A DNA stretch of 64,000 bases. Source: Vicia villosa (taxonomy: Eukaryota > Streptophyta > Magnoliopsida > Fabales > Fabaceae). The stretch spans positions 558,001-622,000 of the forward strand of contig NW_026705327.1 of the NCBI RefSeq assembly GCF_029867415.1. Direction: 5' to 3'. Each line of letters starts with the position of its first letter. The stretch's first letter is position 1. A program made the position numbers and the translations under genes. The notes beneath the pieces were generated by a model. It worked only from the letters and a program-made list of their open reading frames with translations. It was not told the origin of the DNA and made no database searches. Below are positions 30,943 through 42,735 of this stretch, piece by piece.

Positions 30943-32766
30943 TGTTGAATTCAGTATAGGGCAAGCAACAAAAAAGATTTGGAAATATTGATTCGGGAAT
31001 TATCGTCCTTAGAGATGGAGAGATGTCATTCAACAGTTTCTACGGTCTCGAACTTTGGATTGAATGAGGAAAAAGTAAACAAAGATATAGACAAGAAAAG
31101 AATAAACACATTCTTAGAAGAGAAATAACTTATCAAGAATGTAAATAAAGTCACTCTTCACAAACATACACTTACCAACCCGTTATACTCAACCTACGAT
31201 ACTCATCCATGTAATCACGTATCTCTCACATAAGCATCCATTTGTGGAGCATAAATGATATTATCTCACAACTAAGCATGGTTGTTAAAATCTAGATTTA
31301 AAACCTAACTTCTATAGATTTCACGTTTCTAAGTCAGCATTTCGTGTTAAATCGCAGGTAAAAATCTTTTTAGGTAAAATCGTATTTCAAAACGATTTTA
31401 CGTGATTTAAATCGTTCCGAAATCGGTAAAATCGTATAAAATCATGTAAAATCGTTAGAATTTACTCCTGAAATCCGGAACGATTTGGTGGATAATTTAT
31501 GTAGTTTAATACAAGTTTGTGAATATTACACTTTATCATGATTATATAGTATTTTTTGCTTTATAATTAAGTTAAAATTTTGAATAATTAGTGCATTTAT
31601 AATATTATACAAGTATACATATGTCGTATATATAAATTTAATATAATTTTAATATGAGGTAAACTCTATGATTTTACGTTTCGATTTTACGTTTCGATTT
31701 TACCTAGGTAAAACGAGTCAAGGTAAAAACTCGATTCTGACAACCTTGCAACTAAGGTTATCTCTAACGCGAAGTCGCGAGAACATCCGTATTCTCGCGT
31801 CAACAATCTCTCGGGCGCCGCTCAAACACGAAAGCATTAAGTACAGATACCCACAGTGAATGCTAGATTTAAACTATCTCTAGAGTTCAGAACCAACAGA
31901 TTATCATCCTAGATAAGGATTCAAGAAGTTTATCTCTAAAGCAACCCAAATCCCCAGCATATCGCAAAAATCCAAAACAACATCAACACAGATTTGTAAA
32001 GCAAGTTAAACATAACATTATAATCAGTAAATATACATAAGATTCGAGTAAATATACAAACAAACCCAACACAAACAAATACACAGAGAATAGAAGAGAT
32101 AAACCAAACATCTCGCAGGTTGTCAGCTCCGGCTGATGAGAAATCCACCTCCGATCTTCTAAGTGCATGACCCGGTGTTATTTTCTAAGTCAATCCTACT
32201 CTAAGAATGAAGTTGATGGTGTTAGGTCTCAAAAATACCCAACACATAACCTAAAAATGTGATTTTTCCTCTTTTTAACAAGTCTTAAAATTCGCAGGTC
32301 CGCTTAGCGGCACATAGTTCGTTTAGCAGAATCTGCTAAAAATTAGATTTTGTTTTCCCCATAACTCGAGAACCATGACTCCGGATTGCGCCCAGTTCGA
32401 AGCGTTGGAAAGCTTATTAAATGCTCTATCCAATAATAATTGAATGGAAACCAAAATGATGATTTTGTTCATCCTTATTTTGACCATATGGAAGTCCGCT
32501 TGACGGTGGCTAAGTGGGCTTACACCAAAACTGCGAAATCGAAGTCGTGCCTTTGACACTTTATTCCTCAAGGCTCCAATAAGCATGAATACCTATAAAA
32601 ATAAAGGAAAAACTATCAAATGGTATAAAAGTATATCAAAATACAACTATTCACAAAGTATACGTATTTATACACAAAACGGGAAATTATTCAAACGGAG
32701 TTAACAAAAGTCTCGATAACTGCCACTATTTACATACACAAAACATGTACATTTTGGCACTTATCA
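30943..32766 (-). repeat. Array LTR A
   Basis: On the minus strand it runs from TGATAAGTGCC to GAATTCAACA. It is 1,824 bp, of which 480 bp are a MITE and its target duplication. Its TATA word (TATAAATA) is at 32665-32672. Confidence 0.8.
31277..31748. mobile_element. hAT-type MITE in LTR A (472 bp)
   Basis: The left end CATGGTTGTTAAAATC and the right end GATTCTGACAACCTTG are inverted repeats with 13 of 16 positions matching. CAACTAAG flanks both sides (31269-31276 and 31749-31756) and is single in LTRs B, C and D. An 8 bp duplication is typical of hAT transposons. There is no ORF of note. The interior repeats GATTTTACG words on both strands. Confidence 0.88.
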
Positions 32767-33815
32767 AACTCTCCCCAACTTGAAACTTTGTTTGTCCTCA
32801 AACAATGTCAATTAAATCAAAGAATCAAAAGTAATAAACGAAACGAATCCTAAGCACAAAAAGCATACAAAACATTCTAACAAAATACATGCTCACATCA
32901 TGAATCACACCTAGCGAAAATTCATCAATGGATGTAGAACACACAAAGGCGAAGGACTTTTAACACTCATCCAACAATCTTGCAAACAAAAGATTAAATT
33001 ATGTATTCATCCAAAAATCACATTGAAGATACAGAAGCAAGAATCACAAGGGCTTTACAAGGTTGTGATGGGGTTTGGTTAACAAACAAAGGATAAGTCT
33101 AAAAGCTAATCGAAACAAAAACTTGCCTAAACCTAAGGGAGTGATCAATCCACAAAGTTCCAAACAACAAAATCTCGATTAAACTTCCTCCTTAACCATA
33201 AGTTTCTTAACCAATCAAAATACTTATTAGTACAATTATTCGCTTCTCTTTTCTTTTTGTTTTTCAAAACTTTTTCACATTTTTTCTTTCTTTTCTTTTC
33301 ATTTTTTTTCTTTTCTTTTCAACCTCATAGTAACAACCACATAAGTAGCAACCATTTTTCTTCCCAACTTGAATTCAACCACGTCCTAATGTGAATACTC
33401 TCTACTTTCTAAGGCAAGGTAAAAATTCAAACCAAAAATCATGGTTGAGGGTTCAAGAAAACAAAGAATCAATCATCCATGCAAATATGAGAACTAAACA
33501 CTCAAAGATATGCATTTAGCAAAAACAACATGGACATTGACAAAAAGTCTCAAAAGGGTTAACAAATGATCACACACTCACAAGGTCAATTGACTATTTG
33601 GTTATGGTGGTTGTGCTCAAAATGAAACAAAATGCCTTGATCCTTTTCATGCTTTCATAAAATCAATATAAACAAAAGATTAAGCATAATAAAATCCAGT
33701 TAAAATAAAGATTGTGGCCTCCAGCATATGTAAACAATGGAAAGCTTCCTCACATTTATGGTTTGCAAACTAAAGTGATTCAATCAACAAGCAAGTAATG
33801 CAAAAGAATGAATGG
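32767..33815 (-). repeat. Array internal segment 2, left part (polypurine side)
   Basis: It begins with the polypurine tract (minus strand GTTGGGGAGAGTT ending at the LTR edge, 32767-32779). A poly-T/C stretch at 33240-33320 and non-coding sequence follow. It is interrupted by OGRE-2 after AATGG. Confidence 0.78.
33811..33815. repeat. Target site duplication of OGRE-2, left copy (AATGG)
   Basis: It recurs at 53411-53415. Joining the flanks gives the uninterrupted sequence seen at 29970-29985 and 56852-56870. Confidence 0.95.
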
Positions 33816-36800
33816 TGTGGACCTCCGTTTTCGGCCATACCTCTCGCGGAGAGATACGTGAACTGACTCTTTTTTGTTTCTGCTTTCGTATTTGAAAAAT
33901 CAGAGAGTCGCCACCAACCTTTTATTTTATCCAATTAAGGAAAGGTTTATAAAAGAAACAGAAAAAAGACCTTTAAGAAATTCTGGGTAAGGGGGTAGGT
34001 TATACAAAGGGAAGGTGTTAGCACCCTTTGGATCCATGGTTATCCATGGGCTCTTTAATTTGCTTAGCTCACTTGTTTTCGATCACTTTTCAATTGCTTT
34101 AAAATGCTCGTATGTGGTTTGAGATACCTTTGTAAATTGACTTTGTAATGATCCTTGTGCGGATGTATACAAAGTGTTTTTATCTTTCAAAAGATGTTTT
34201 TGAAAAAAGAATGTTAACTTCGTAATGATCCTTGTTTGGATATATACAAAGTATTGTCTTTTTAGAAAGTTTTGTTTTGAAAAACAATGATATATGAGAA
34301 TTTTGTTTGTTTTGATTTGAGCAAGCAAATTAGGAGGTCTACCCTGGGTTATAAGGTCTTTATCCTATTTCCTTTAAAAATCTATCCTTTCACCGGATAT
34401 AAACAAAAGTTTGATTTTGCGTTTGAAATAACAGAATTTGACTTTGATTTTGAAAAGAATGAGAAGGGATTACCTTAAGAGGTGCAAGTGTGATTGTGTT
34501 TGGATTCAGATATTTTATCTCTGAAGTTAGTGATCTAACGATTCAATTTTATCTTTGGCATACACGCAGTTTATATGTGCTGGAATTTAAAATGCGGAAA
34601 GTAAATCTACGCTACTACATCGAGTGTGCAGAAAATGTAAACTACGCCTATTTACATGAGTTTGACAACCTATACATTTATCTAGGAATTTAAATTGCAA
34701 AAAAATAAAAGAAATGTTTTTGTATTTTTTGATGATTTATTTTAATTATAATTAATGCATGATTAATTAAATTAAAATGAGGAAAAAAGATGAAAATAGA
34801 TTTAAACCTAGAAATTGAGTTCAAAATATGTTCAAAATGTTTGTTAATTAATTTTAAAACAAAACTAATTTTTTTGGAATTTTTGAAATTGATTTGAAAT
34901 TTATTAAGTTAATTAATACATAATTATACAAATAATTTCACAAATAATTAAAACTTAAAGAGAAAATTATTCTAAATATGTACAAAATTAGCCTATAATA
35001 TTATAAACAATAATTAATATAAAGAACAAATTTTTTTATGATTTTTGATTGGTTAAAAATAATTAAAAGATAAATATATGCATATTATCTAATTAATTAT
35101 ACAAAATATTTAAATTATGAAGAAAAATAAAATATTTTTATATAAAAATAAAACATTATTTTAGAAACTTAAAAATATTTTTTATGTATTTTTTGGATTT
35201 TTAAAACTATTTTTAATTAATTTTATAAAGAAATTAAAATAAAATAGAAAATAAAATAAGGCCTGATCCTGTGTGGTTGATCTGAGGGCCTATGGCATGG
35301 GGAGTGTGTTTTGGTGCGTTAGATGAAGAATTGGTGGAGATCTATGGCCTAGATGCGTGGATACATGGTACACGTGGTTAGAGGTGCAACATGTGATCAT
35401 TCAGAGTTTGAAAGTCCAACGTGGGACCCACGAAAGCTGACTGGCGAATGAAAGTGAAAGAAATGGCCACGCGTGCGGTCAACATGTCAACCTCACTATT
35501 CATCATCTTTCTCCTTGGTACCTGCGGATTTTCTTGCAGACTTACCTGCGGATTTTCCTGCGGATTTTCTTTCAGATTTCCATGCATTTGAAAACCTACA
35601 AAAACAGCTATGAACAAAAAGCAAAAGGGACCCAGATCGACTTAAAATGACCTCCTGAACACGATGGTGGCGTTAGTTTTGCTATTTGAGTGCTGTAGCT
35701 ACGGATTCGAAGAGATTAAAGTTTGAACATGCATGAACACTCATCAATGGTATTGAGCAATTTTCACGTGGAAACCAACATGTTAAAGCCCAGACCTGCC
35801 CTATGGGACCTCATGAACTCATTAGAATGATTAGATTACATTGAGGTTGATTAAATATAGGAAAATGAAAATTAATTATGTATGAATATGAAGAACACTA
35901 TGCACGTGTTACGACTCTCATGGGACCATATTAAGGGTTCATTCTTACTCTATATGATCTCAGAAGATGAATGGAAAGCTTATTTTGTATTGATATTGAT
36001 TGGAAATATGAAAATGAAAATTACAAAGTTTGGAGATTTTTTGATAATTTTGTGAAGTTGATGGCTATCTCTCTTGCTATATTTCGTGTCTCTTCTTGTT
36101 GTTGATGTATGCCAAGCTATTTATAGGCCAAGAGTGCTTAGAAACTAAGCCAAGAAGTATTGATTGTCTTTGTTGAATTCTTGATTTTTAAATATTAAAA
36201 ATCTTTGAATTGTTGACCAAGTCTTGCTTCTCTTCAATGCTCTTGCCTTGTACTTCAATCTTTTGCAGCAAATTAAAGATTCTTGGATGACTCATGCTTA
36301 GAAACTAAGATATCCATTATCCTTCCATTTTCCATTTTCATTTAATCTTAAAATAGGATAAAATTAAACCAAAAATGGATAAAAATGGTGTGGGCTTTGT
36401 CTTGGTCGTGGGAGGCCCATAATATCATGGCAAATATGTTTGAACTATGAAAACTTGGCCCCATTTGGAAAAAATACATTTTTGAGCAATGTTGGTTTTA
36501 TGCATTTTCCCAAAATTTAGCCAACTTCAACAAGGTGTAAATCCTTAAATTTTTGTCATATGAAGGAGATCTTGCACTTTTTGGAAACCTCAAAGAGTCC
36601 TCTAACCAATGTCTTTGGTATCATGTCAAAATGGTTTTTGATGCTCCTTGTGTGTCCTTTTGAAAAAAGTGTCTTTTTGTTGACTTTGGAAATAACCTGT
36701 AATGTCTTTGTCCATATTTTTCAAATGGTGAATCTAATGACCATGGGACCAATTGCATTTGAAAGATAATTTAATTTCCTTCAAAATGAGCTTTGGTTTG

Positions 36801-38475
36801 AATTTTTTGGATGAAGGATGAGAGAGTTATGACCAGCCAAAGTTCAGTTGACTTTTCAGGTAAAAACCCTAATTCTGAATCTTAGGGTTTTGTTGAATCC
36901 TTTGACAAAATATGAATGTTGACAAAAAATTTCATTTTTGACTGTCTGTTGACTTTTTTGGTCAAACGGGTCGTCTGTTGACTGTTTGAGCTGCTGACGG
37001 TGCGTATGAGTGAATTGAAGTTTGAAAATTTGTATGATGGTACTTTGAGATATATGGAGGTCCATGAAATCCATTTGAGGTCTCAAAAACTTGTTTCTCC
37101 TGAAAAAACAAGAAACCCTAATTAGGGACTGTTTGTGTAGGAGACAGTTAAGCGTACCTGATTTTTGTGCAGTGCTGAGTCTCTGCTAATCATGTGATAT
37201 TTAGAAGACTTATAGGACAAAAATCTTGGAATTTTGAAATGCAAAAGTTTGATTTGATTGATGGTACAAAACACTGAGAATTGTATTGTCAGCAGTTTGA
37301 CTGTCAACTGACTGTTAATGTAGCAGTTAGAGTGAAAAATCAACAATCAAAGTTAATTTTCTTTTTGTTGTTTTTGTTTTATGTGAAAAATGAAAGTTTA
37401 TTTACAAGACTTGTTAAAAAACACAGACATAATAAATAACTAATATTTACTGTACGCGAGCAAAATTACCGATAATAACCCTGAAAAACATTTACTGCAC
37501 AGAAAAATAAATATTTGACTGGCAGAAAACACACAAACTATTATCTTAATAATTAAGCAACATTATGACAAATAGTACAACATTTAATACTGACAGTACA
37601 AATATTACATACTATAATGAACAGTACGACGAGTAAACGGTACGTTTAAGAAAATAGGAGATACAACAAACTTTAAGAATGATGATTGATAACCCATGCT
37701 ACAAATAATAGCGTGTAGATGATTGGGAATGCAAGCATCCCAGGTCCACAGTCTTCAGGGCTATATAGACAAAAGAAAGACATGATTACCACCACGACGG
37801 TGATGACCATAAGAAAACACGTTTCCCACCGCTTCGCCATTTTGTCGGGGAAGAAGAAAGAATGGATATGAAGTAGGAATTTGAGAGATGAGTTAGAATT
37901 TGATGTGAGATTTTATGGAAAAAATGAGATGTATTTATAGAATGAAAGAAGGATAGAGACGTTGGGGAATGAAGTGATTCCGTACAAAAGGAAAATTTGA
38001 GTGGAAGTAAGATTTGAAAGAGAGTGTATGATAGTGTTGGGAAAAAGAGAGTAGAATAAAGTTAGGATTTGATTTTTTGAAAAAGAGATTTGAAAAGATT
38101 TTGAAAATAATGGAATATAGTACAAAATTAGTGGGAAACAAAAGATAATAATAATCTACTTGTTACCAGTACAGTCTGAGTTTCCTGATTCTGCGCCTGC
38201 AAAAGATTTAACTCTGTACCAATTGTGTCAGTACTATTTATCTGTAAATAAATATCAAATAAATAGCATGCGTGAAGTAATAAACAGTATTTGGCGTTTG
38301 CGTAAGAATAAATTCAACTGCAAGCCAAAATACTGTATAAGAAAAAAATTCTAAAAACTAAGTATTTCATATGTCAGGATATTTATGAAATAAAAATCCA
38401 TGATTATATGAGATTCTTAATTTTTAGATTGGAGTTTTCTTGAAAAAAGATGCGGGCAAATTTTGGGGTATAACA
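33816..38475 (-). repeat. OGRE-2 3' LTR
   Basis: 4,660 bp with intact TGTTATACCCC and GGTCCACA ends. TATA is at 37933-37939 and the 55-codon ORF at 37673-37840. The ACAAAGGG hairpin is near 34004-34031. Confidence 0.94.
37673..37840 (-). CDS. LTR-encoded small membrane protein, 55 aa (3' LTR copy of OGRE-2)
   Basis: ATG at 37840, TAA at 37673-37675, the same length as in OGRE-1 without any indel, although the surrounding LTR differs by many indels. Changes keep the hydrophobic character: Ile-Ala-Thr becomes three valines in the first helix, and Met-Leu becomes Ala-Phe at the start of the second. Several codon changes are silent. MAKRWETCFL, the loop CGPGML and FVAWVIN are unchanged. It is the first ATG after the TATA word at 37933-37939. 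No family is recognised. Confidence 0.5.
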   Translation of the reverse strand: MAKRWETCFLMVITVVVVIMSFFCLYSPEDCGPGMLAFPIIYTLLFVAWVINHHS

Positions 38476-38488
38476 GTTGCCCCTATTC
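38476..38488 (-). other. Polypurine tract of OGRE-2
   Basis: Identical to OGRE-1 (GAATAGGGGCAAC on the minus strand), abutting the 3' LTR. Confidence 0.7.
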
Positions 38489-38759
38489 AATCTTCTTAAA
38501 CCTGAGGAGATTGTCTGAAATCTGAAGGTAGAAGATGATTGAATATTTAGATGCCCTGAAAATTTGCACTTACCTTGATCGGAAGAGATGTTGAAAGTTG
38601 CATTTGAATGTTGTCTGCGAAATGTTGTTGGCAGATTGAAACATTACCTGAGATGGGTTTTCAGATGCCACCTGGAAAATGTGTTGATGGTTTGTTCATC
38701 AGAATGAATCCATTGATTATATCTTGATGAACGATTTGAAAACCGCTGCGTTGACTGTT

Positions 38760-39090
38760 TTGGAACCGTCCAAGGTTACCGCTTTAAGTCTTGGAGGATG
38801 ATCGTTACGGAACTTGTCCAAAGTTTTTCTGTTTTAGATTTTGGAAGTTGATCATTGTGGAACCGTCTGAGGTATCAGCTTTAGATCTTTGATGGTAGAT
38901 CGTTCTGGAACCGTCCGAGGTATCGACTTTAGATATGCGATGCTAGATCGTTTTGGAACCGTCTGAGGTACCAGCTTTAGATCTGCGATGCTAGATCGTT
39001 TTGGAACCGTCTGAAGTATCAGCTTTAGATCTTCGATGGTAGATCGTTCTGGAACCGTCTGAGGTATCAACTTTAAATCTACGATGTTTG
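38760..39090. repeat. 48 bp minisatellite in OGRE-2 3' region
   Basis: GGAACCGTCTGAGGTATCAGC-type units recur about every 48 bp, six or seven diverged copies, at the place of the 47 bp array of OGRE-1. Because 48 is a multiple of three, the minus strand stays open as a 16-residue repeat with TVP(E/K)RS, but this is probably a by-product. Confidence 0.85.
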
Positions 39091-40205
39091 TTTTTTGAGT
39101 TAAAAAGTGATCAGAATGAATCTTCGGCTTGATTATATCTGAGAGAACTGTTCATGAAATTCAGGTGAACACTGCATGTGATTGAGAACATCTTCGTTGA
39201 AGATATCCGTCTTCCTGAAAAATCAAGTTAGTGATATGCCATGTTTATGATGCATGTAATGTAAGATATTCTCAAGCTAAAGGAGAAATATGCATGTGAT
39301 GTTGTGTATGAATATGCGTATGATGTATGATGTATGATGTATGATGTGAGCGTGTCAAGCTTCTAGTTGGGAAAATAAATTCCCACTAGTCATCTGGACA
39401 TGAATGTATTGTGATTGTTGATGATTTTTTCTTGTTTGAGTACCCTTGGCTGGGGACCTTCTTTGAGAACCATGGTTCTCTTTTGAAGGATCTTCAAATA
39501 CCGCTTGGGGATGAAAGGTAATTGGAAGTTCTGATTTCGATGCCCTTTTTAAGTGGGAGTGAGGAAGATGCATAATCCTCCGATGCACCATCTGACCAAG
39601 TCTTGGTGTGGAGATCACACCTTCTGGAGATAGTAATCTGGAACAGCCCTGCTGGGGGATAAGATTTCTTGAGTCACTTCTTTTGGGAGAGAAAATCTTA
39701 TTGAGGAATTTGCTGAGAAATGTGTTTCTCGTGGGGATTTCTCTTCTGATGATGTCCAGATGATTGGGACATTACCTGAATGCTATTCCTGTTTTTCCTG
39801 GTAAACATCAATCATATTCAAATGCACATGTTCATTCAAAATTATCATTGGGACGTTTACGTATCCAAAACAGAAAAAGTGAAAATGTTGATTTTGAGCC
39901 TAAGCTGCATCGATTTTTTTTGAAAAAGAGCCATGATAGGCTGATTAGTACAAGGAGACAAAAAATCCTAGTAGTAGGAAATTGTCATAAAGTTTTGAAA
40001 ATTTTTTATAAAGATAAATAGCTATGTGAAAATAATTCAGTCAAGTTTCGATTCTGCTATTGCCAATCTGTCTTCGAGCATCTCATCCCTCACTTGTTGG
40101 AAGAAAGTAATTGGACTGATCGGTGTCTTTGATGTGTTGAATCTTGACGGTGAGTAGGCAGCTGAACGGAACATAGTTGTACGCTTATATTCCCTAACTT
40201 TTGCC

Positions 40206-40349
40206 TAGGCTGCCTTTTCAGGTTTTCAGCCTACCGGGATAGCTATTTTTTTTGGTCTCTAACTTTTGCCTGGATCGCCCTTTCGGGTTTTCAATCCACC
40301 GAGACGCTCATTTTTTTTCCTAAGTCGCCCTTTCAGGTTTTCAACTTAG
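40206..40349 (-). ncRNA. Three tandem RNA hairpins after the pol stop (OGRE-2)
   Basis: Stems are TAGGCTG/CAGCCTA (40206-40233), TGGATCG/CAATCCA (40271-40298) and CTAAGTCG/CAACTTAG (40320-40349). Loops are CC(C/T)TTTC(A/G)GGTTTT. Stem changes relative to OGRE-1 leave Watson-Crick or G-U pairs in the minus-strand RNA. The first hairpin of the transcript lies about 12 nt after the stop codon at 40361-40363. Confidence 0.65.
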
Positions 40350-40360
40350 CGAGCGGTTTT

Positions 40361-42473
40361 TTAAGCGAAGTACTTTTTGACTATGTCCGCATTCACAGGG
40401 TGTGGGAAATCCTCGCCATCCATAGTGGTAAGCAACATGGCACCGCCGAAGAATATTTTCTTGATTACGAATGGTCCCTCATAGGTGGGAGTCCATTTGC
40501 CTCTTGGATCACCTTGTGGTAAGATGATGCGTTTGACAACCAAGCCACCAGTTTGGTATGCTTGACTTTTGACTTTTTTGTTGAAGGCTTTGATCATACG
40601 CTTTTGGTATAGCTGACCATGACAAATAGCTGCGAGCCTCTTCTCATCAATCAAGTTTATCTGGTCTAACCGTGTTTGAATCCAATCGTCTTCGTCTAGA
40701 TCGGCTTCTTTCATAATCCTTAGGGAAGGAATTTGAATTTCAATTGGAAGAACTGCCTCCATACCATAGACTAAGGAGAATGGAGTTGCCCCTGTTGAAG
40801 TACGCGCTGATGTGCGATAACCATGAAGAGCAAAAGGTAACATCTCATGCCAGTCTTTGTAGGTTACTGTCATTTTTTGTATGATTTTCTTGATGTTTTT
40901 ATTGGCATCTTCCACTGCGCCATTCATCTTTGGTCGATATGGGGAGGAGTTATGATGTTTGATCTTGAACTGTGTGCAGAGTTCAGTAATCATTTTGTTA
41001 TTTAAATTTGTGCCATTGTTTGTGATGATCCTTTCGGGAATGCCATACCGACAAATGGGATTGTACTTGATGAATCGGGCCACGACATTCTTGGTGACAG
41101 AAGCAAATGAAGCTGCTTCTACCCATTTTGTGAAGTAATCAATAGCGACCAGGATAAAGCAATGTCCGTTGGAGGCAGTAGGTTTGATTTCTCCAATCAT
41201 ATCAATACCCCACATTGCAAAAGGCCAAGGAGCCGTCAGGACGTTTAACGGGACTGGAGGTACATGTACCTTGTCAGCATATATCTGGCATTTGTCATTC
41301 CACCTTTCCACATGATCTTTCTTCAATAGTTTGAAGATCGGCACACAAGTAGTAGTCATGTGGGCAATAAATCTGGCGATGTAATTCAGACATCCCAAGA
41401 ATCCTCTTACTTATTTCTCAGTACGGGGTATAGGCATTTCTTGAATGGCTTTGACCTTGGCGGGATCAACCTCAATACCTTTGCTGCTGACGATGAAACC
41501 TAAGAGTTTGCCGGATCTTACTCCAAAGGTACACTTATTTGGATTCAGTCGCAACCTGTATTTCTTGAGTCTGTCAAACAGCTTGTGTAGATGACCCAGA
41601 TGTTCTTCCTCGGTGTTGGATTTTGCAATCATATCATCGACATACACCTCTATCTCCTGATGAATCATATCATGGAACAGAGCTATCATTGCACGTTGAT
41701 AGGTTGCTCCTGCATTCTTTAAACCAAAGGGCATTACTTTGTAACAAAAGGTTCCCCAGGGTGTTGTGAAGGTTATTTTTTCCATGTCTTCGGGTGCCAT
41801 CTTGATTTGATTGTACCCTGAGAATCCATCCATAAAGGAGAATACCTTGCATTGTACGGTATTGTCAACCAGTACATCGATGTGTGGTAAAGGGAAATCA
41901 TCTTTGGGGCTTGCCCGGTTCAGATCTCTGTAGTCTATGCACATTCTGACTTTCCCGTCTTTTTTGGGCACAGGCACGATGTTAGCTATCCAAGGAGGAT
42001 AACTTACAACTTTCAGGAATCCGGCATTGAATTGCTTTTCAACCTCGTCTTTGATATTTTTTGACATATCAGGCCTACTCCTTCGTAGTTTCTGTTTGAC
42101 TGGAGTGCTACCTTCTTTGATTGGCAAGCGATGAACCACAATGTCCGTGTCAAGGCCTGGCATATCTTCATAGGACCAGGCGAATATCTCGACGTAATCT
42201 TGCAACAATTGGATTAGTCTTTGTTTGACACTGTTTTCTGAATCAGCCCCTATTTTGACTTCTTTCTTTTCCTCGTTGCTGCCCAAGTTGATGACCTCAA
42301 TTGGTTCCTCATGAGGCTGTATGGCCTTGTCTTCTTGTTCTAGCAGCCTTGCAAGTTCTTTTGGTACTTCACAATCTTCCTCACTTTCGTCCTCAGTTTG
42401 GTAGATCAGATTTTCAAAGTCATGACGGGCAATAGCAGAATCGTTATCGACTGGATCCAACGTGAATGTGAAT
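40361..42473 (-). pseudogene. pol: OGRE-2 pol remnant: RT and integrase, RNase H region deleted
   Basis: RT is well preserved (YVDDM near 41630-41645) but ends in TAA at 41411-41413 where OGRE-1 has CAA. At about 41285-41295 the sequence jumps from the end of RT to just after the integrase zinc finger. CTGGCATTTGT, present at both ends of the missing stretch in OGRE-1 (11551-11561 and 12911-12921), marks a microhomology deletion that removed both RNase H domains and the finger but kept frame. The integrase core is open, but the second catalytic Asp is Asn (TNNG, codon 41018-41020). The C-terminal domain is intact. Confidence 0.92.
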
Positions 42474-42735
42474 CTGCATTTTATTTACGTGGGTGTGTGT
42501 GAGAAAACATAGCTATTTTGAAAGCAAAGACAGAAAGAAAAAGGATCGCAAAATTTAAATATGCAAACGCCCCATGATTTTATTGAATGCACATGATCAT
42601 GATATGACAAGCCCTTATAAAAGGACCAGTGTGCTTCGGGCAAGGCACACGGCTTTCAAGCTCATGGTTCGATAGTACAGGAACCATTTTTATCTTTGCA
42701 CAATATACACAAAGAAAACAGGAAATGGCATTTAC
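42474..42735 (-). other. Ogre intron of OGRE-2 (262 bp)
   Basis: Donor GA|GTAAATG at 42736/42735 and acceptor AAATGCAG|ATTCAC at 42474/42473. The positions, phases and donor-embedded TAA stop are the same as in OGRE-1. Confidence 0.82.

Noticed and set aside
29763..33810. Host genes between the retrotransposons
   Set aside because: All of this sequence recurs in the array further right (53416-64000), so it belongs to the Athila-like repeat. No exon-like or conserved host protein was seen.
38852..39070. 72-codon ORF with a 16-residue repeat in OGRE-2
   Set aside because: It results from a 48 bp minisatellite being divisible by three. The OGRE-1 array has 47 bp units and no open frame.
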